The translations under genes and the position numbers were made by a program. DNA of 64,000 nt from Planctomycetota bacterium (lineage in GTDB: Bacteria > Planctomycetota > Planctomycetia > Isosphaerales > Isosphaeraceae): the NCBI GenBank assembly GCA_021791715.1, contig JAJYWB010000025.1, positions 1 to 64,000 on the forward strand. The letters run 5' to 3'. The notes beneath the pieces were generated by a model that worked only from the letters and a program-made list of their open reading frames with translations, did not search any database and had not been told where the DNA came from. Positions 61,601 through 64,000 of this stretch are shown piece after piece (positions within the stretch are counted from its first letter, which is position 1; every line of letters begins with the position of its first letter).

Positions 61601-64000
61601 GATCGTTTGAGCCTGGCTTTTGATTCGACCCGCCTGCTTGCTGATCGCCCGAGCCGTTCTTCATCGAGGCTTGCTGATTCTTTTGATCGTTTGAGCCTGG
61701 CTTTTGATTCGATCCGCCGGCTTGCTGATCCCCCGCCCCGTTCTTCGCCGAAGCTTGTTGATTCTTTTGATCGCCGGCCCCGGGCTTCTGGTTCGAGCCC
61801 ACCGATTGTTGTTCGCCCGAGCCTTGCTTCTGGTTCGACCCGCCTGCTTGCTGGTCGCCCGAGCCGTTCTTCATCGAAGCTTGCTGATTTTTTTGATCGT
61901 TAGCTCCGGGCTTCTGATTCGATCCGCCGGCTTGCTGGTCGCCCGATCCCTGCTTCTGATTCGACCCGCCGGTTTGAGACTCTCCCGAACCAAGCTTGTC
62001 CAAGATAGAATCGCTCGAATTCGACTTGTTCGGCGAACGATTCGAGTCGGACCCGGAATTGCTCTCCTCGATCGAGTTATTCGAATTCGAGTCGTTCGGA
62101 GACTTCTCCGAGGCGCCGTTCTTCGAGTCTTCTTTATTCTTACTATTCACTGAATTTTCATCAACTGATGTGTTCTTGTCCTCGCCGTTTTGCTTCGATC
62201 CGGCGGCGCCGCTCTTATCAGAGCCGTTTGCGCCGGCATTCTTCGGACCGTTCGCGGTCTTTTCGGCGGCGCCGTTCTTCGAGCCTTCTTTATTCTTACT
62301 ATTAACTGCATTCTCAGCAACTGATGTGTTCTTATCCTCGCCGTTTTGCTTCGACCCGGCGGCGGCGTTCTTGTCCGATCCGTTCGGGGCGTTCTTCTCT
62401 TGTCGATTCGCCGTTTTCTCGGCCGGGCCGTTCTTGTTGGAACCGTTCGAGCCGTTATCGTTTTGCCGATTCGCCGATTTCTCGGCGAGGCCGTTCTTGT
62501 TCGATCCCGTACCGCCGTTTTTCTCGTTTCCCGAGCCCGAATTCTTATCAACCGCGTTTGAAGTCTTCTCGGAGCCGCCGTTCGCTTGTTTGGAATCGCT
62601 CGCGCCGCCGTTTTGGGACTTCGACTGCGTAAGCTCGGAACCCTTCGGCTTGGCGCCCCCTCGACGATCGGCGTTGAGCCGCGGAGGGGCTTGCTTCTGG
62701 TTCGATCCCGCCGAGCCTTTCGATGCATTCGCTCGGCTCGATCCGTTTCGATCCTGATTCGCATTCGCGCCGGCGTTCGACTCCGCGGACGATGAATCCT
62801 CGGCGCGCGACGTTTGAGGCGAATCGCTCATCCCCCCCGACGCGTTCTTGCCCGCGTTCGGCTTCGACGATTCGGCGTTCGTCGATTGATTCTCGGCGCG
62901 GGAGACGTCGTTCTGTGAGCCTCCCGATTGCTCGCCCGAGTTCGCCGCGTTTGGATCGCCGTTCGCGGCCGTATTTCGCGGCGCCTGCGATCCCGCGGAG
63001 TTCTTCGACCCCTGACCGCCTTGCCGCTGTTGTCGCCCACCGTTCGCTTGATCCGCGCCTTGCTGTTGGGATGCGTTCGTACCGTCCTGATTCGCCTGCG
63101 GATTTTGTGGCTGAGCCCCGTCTTGATTCTGAGGCGCGGGTTGATCGGGATTGTTGGGTTGCGGTTTGTTTAAATTGAGAGCCTGTTCCAATTTCTTAAG
63201 TGTATTGAGATCCTCTTGTGTTAAATCTTGATTGGGATTGCCCGATTGGCCCGCGGGGGTGTTGTCGGCGAGCGCGTTTTTCTGGTCCGCGGGACGAGGC
63301 TGATCGGCGGGAGGAGGATTCCCCTTATCGGCCTGCGCTTTGCTCGTATCGGCCTTACGGGGTTCTTTTTGTTGATCCGCCGAAGCCGGGCGATCGACCG
63401 ACTTACGTTGATCCGCCGAAGCGAGCTTGGGATCGGGTTTTTTGGAATCGGCGGGAGGTTGCTGAGCCGCGATCTGATCCTTCAGTTCTTTGGGAGTGAG
63501 CGGTTCGCCGATCAGAATCACCCGTCGCGAAGTTTCAACCTCGTTCGAGATCGGCTCTTTGTTGTCGTGGAGCGAAAGCCAATATTCGAGCTTCGCGCCC
63601 GGTTTCAGCTTGTAAGGAGCGAAATCGATCCGATCGGAACCCTCGAATCGAGTCGTATTCGCTTTTTGATTCTCGAGATAATCTTGCGAGGGAGAGTTGA
63701 TCTCGGTCGAATCGTGGCGCAGATGGAGCCGAAGATCGCGAAGGCCGAAATCGTCGCCCGCCTCGAATGCGATCGGCAACACGCCGTTGGCGGCGATCTT
63801 GATCGTCGCGTCGTCTTTGGGAAGCGTGAATTTCACGGTCGGCGCGCGATCTTTGAGCGCGGTGATATCGTAAACGACCGGATCGGGATTGTACTGCCCC
63901 CCAGTCGTCGTAAATTTGATTGTATAAGAACCCGATTGTTTAACCTGGAACTTGCCGTTGAGCTGATAACCGTCGGACGCGACCGAAAGGTCGCTCGTTC
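58605..64000 (-). CDS. Giant Asn/Gln/Ser-rich low-complexity protein, N-terminus outside window
   Basis: The frame is open to the window edge, giving at least 1797 residues; the real start lies beyond 64000. The visible N-terminal part (down to about 63480) is folded beta-sandwich-like sequence: YQLNGKFQVKQSGSYTIKFT, DDFGLRDLRLHLRHDS, KLEYWLSLHDNKEPISNEVETSRRVILIGEP. This resembles the Ig-like part of DUF4175-type planctomycete proteins. After that nearly all is Asn/Gln/Ser/Gly/Lys repeats: 84-bp units (60742-61960), ~180-bp units (60151-60640) and a third set (62110-62360). An embedded DnaJ-type zinc knuckle CPNCNGAGCATCNGTG lies at about 59760-59805. The C-terminus (58620-59000) regains ordinary composition (LEKEMGMSKSQMEQFVTKLKNKIRP). 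Function unknown; possibly a surface or matrix protein. Confidence 0.85.
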   Translation of the reverse strand, partial: TSDLSVASDGYQLNGKFQVKQSGSYTIKFTTTGGQYNPDPVVYDITALKDRAPTVKFTLPKDDATIKIAANGVLPIAFEAGDDFGLRDLRLHLRHDSTEINSPSQDYLENQKANTTRFEGSDRIDFAPYKLKPGAKLEYWLSLHDNKEPISNEVETSRRVILIGEPLTPKELKDQIAAQQPPADSKKPDPKLASADQRKSVDRPASADQQKEPRKADTSKAQADKGNPPPADQPRPADQKNALADNTPAGQSGNPNQDLTQEDLNTLKKLEQALNLNKPQPNNPDQPAPQNQDGAQPQNPQANQDGTNASQQQGADQANGGRQQRQGGQGSKNSAGSQAPRNTAANGDPNAANSGEQSGGSQNDVSRAENQSTNAESSKPNAGKNASGGMSDSPQTSRAEDSSSAESNAGANANQDRNGSSRANASKGSAGSNQKQAPPRLNADRRGGAKPKGSELTQSKSQNGGASDSKQANGGSEKTSNAVDKNSGSGNEKNGGTGSNKNGLAEKSANRQNDNGSNGSNKNGPAEKTANRQEKNAPNGSDKNAAAGSKQNGEDKNTSVAENAVNSKNKEGSKNGAAEKTANGPKNAGANGSDKSGAAGSKQNGEDKNTSVDENSVNSKNKEDSKNGASEKSPNDSNSNNSIEESNSGSDSNRSPNKSNSSDSILDKLGSGESQTGGSNQKQGSGDQQAGGSNQKPGANDQKNQQASMKNGSGDQQAGGSNQKQGSGEQQSVGSNQKPGAGDQKNQQASAKNGAGDQQAGGSNQKPGSNDQKNQQASMKNGSGDQQAGGSNQKPGSNDQKDQQASMKNGSGEQQSAGSNQKPGANDQKNQQASMKNGAGDQQSGDSNQKPGANDQKNQQASAKNGSGEQQAGGSNQKPGAGDQKNQQASAKNGSGEQQAGGSNQKPGAGDQKNQQASMKNGAGDQQSGGSNHKPGANDQKNQQASSKNGAGDQQAGGSNQKPGAGDQKNQQASMKNGAGDQQAGGSNQKPGAGDQKNQQASMKNGSGDQQAGGSNQKPGAGDQKNQQASMKNGSGDQQSGGSNQKPGANDQKNQQASAKNGSGDQQSAGSNHKPGANDQKNQQASAKNGSGDQKNQEASSKSASGDRKSQDLNKNASSNSKIAQNQNNQNQDMNNPQSQPNAQPNAPNSSNPQSQGSPNEPKNPENAADQTNPQTSNAQNQNRRSQNNPNQNQNQDMNNPQSQPNAPNSSNPQSQGSPNQSKNPENAAEQTNPQTSNAQNQNQNQNQQSNNNQNQDMNNSQSQPNAKPNAPNSSNPQSQGSPNQSKNQASQTNPKNSQNQQSQNQDIQNQQSNSQSPQGSQSQAQSQKQSQSQTQSKSNSGSPSNSSGSKNAQPRQSNRQSSPNSSNSQSNAQKNSTHSPNQPHSSSNSSSPSSASDAPCPNCNGAGCATCNGTGMKSGGQGQGSGGKGNSSSSSTQSQSSGSKSGSNPNGTASESQANRGSKASGLNQAESGSTKPATNNPDAMNSQKSKPSESNTKGSDSTQGNDASARSSQSANQDQAKPGAQQSDDGNQGSQQSGGSKPGTSASSGGKEGSEESSGDKQGAQEQSGGSKPGSGESSSANKSGGAPSSKAGNSSGSSSIRSGPAGKTPNGGLGNGNGEAANQKLAEDTSKPLPHIDHEAPNKSGDTVAPEQADANRAALALRKIEDLLKENKVTPDLEKEMGMSKSQMEQFVTKLKNKIRPAVEGGRELNVKPNQSAKINPNRKVPGLKPGTRVSSRSERGAGSVAQDDIRGNAEGAAMLPPAELRSGFELYKSSLSAGSSPSAPARPPGGSR
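60151..60640 (-). repeat. Three ~180-190-bp coding repeats (Asn/Gln/Pro-rich)
   Basis: A unit encoding ...QDMNN(P/S)QSQPNA..PNSSNPQSQGSPN... occurs three times; the same point (GGCGAACCCT on the plus strand) is at 60151, 60343 and 60523, 192 and 180 bp apart. Differences are in-frame, including gain or loss of a four-residue QPNA-type piece. Confidence 0.85.
60742..61960 (-). repeat. Fourteen 84-bp coding repeats (28 aa each)
   Basis: The unit encodes NG(S/A)G(D/E)QQ(A/S)GGSNQKPG(A/S)(N/G)DQKNQQAS(M/A/S)K. The landmark for the QQAS end falls at 60742 and then every 84 bp exactly through 61750 (13 units). A 42-bp half unit follows, then the 14th at 61876. Lengths never vary within the array. 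Confidence 0.92.

Noticed and set aside
60742-61960. CRISPR array
   Set aside because: The 84-bp units are in frame within a long coding sequence and have no unique spacers.

Overview
The window looks like a piece of a planctomycete chromosome, most like the Isosphaera/Singulisphaera group. It carries two pairs of the planctomycete-typical DUF1549/DUF1553 and DUF1501 secreted proteins, one with an N-terminal haem-binding PSCyt1 domain. Other typical features are many Tat or Sec signal peptides, a class II (B12-dependent) ribonucleotide reductase, uncoupled operons on both strands, and a striking excess of the palindrome CGATCG. No species can be named from the sequence alone. The assignment rests on protein families recognised by eye, not on a search.

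Layout. 1-836 is a tandem array of ~190-bp units built from REP-like hairpins in alternating orientation. It is followed by ~1 kb without a convincing gene. 1900-4129: membrane-anchored tyrosine phosphatase and an ArnT-like membrane glycosyltransferase. 4178-8499 (minus): DUF4432 epimerase-like protein and nrdJ with a good sigma70-type promoter. 8899-11184: divergent Ser/Thr kinase and quinone-oxidoreductase-like dehydrogenase. 11672-12404: a possible small secreted protein, tRNA-Gly(CCC) and tRNA-Lys(CTT). 12774-16928: rhodanese, GT2 glycosyltransferase, uronate-isomerase-like hydrolase and a UVR-motif protein.

17241-25911 is the most interesting block. Two convergent envelope-acylation gene clusters meet tail to tail. 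The plus cluster has an AlgI-like MBOAT ending in FIYFQF, followed by two SGNH-hydrolase-like proteins. The minus cluster has a second MBOAT that lacks this tail, then a 42-residue membrane microprotein whose GTG start overlaps the MBOAT stop and which ends FFYQAF, then a third SGNH-like protein and a penicillin-acylase-family enzyme. The microprotein resembles DltX of the D-alanylation system, whose C-terminal tyrosine carries the acyl group between DltB and DltD.

26236-37902: a two-domain secreted protein fused to a TlpA-like thioredoxin, then two DUF1549/DUF1501 pairs around a WD40 protein. 38736-40297: a compact type II restriction-modification pair in AT-richer surroundings. 40853-43467: an AAA+/VWA pair of Mg-chelatase type. 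43859-46509: DUF3500, cupin and a TIM-barrel isomerase. 46631-50815 (minus): gatC, gatA, a HEPN-domain protein, an unknown protein and gatB, apparently one operon, with two foreign genes between gatA and gatB. 51068-55597: SGNH esterase, MetE-like protein, MBL-fold lactonase-like protein and xylulokinase. 55805-58588 (minus): a Pro/Ala-rich repeat protein and nadB. 58605 to the window edge (minus): the 3' part of a very large Asn/Gln/Ser-rich protein with 14 copies of an 84-bp repeat.
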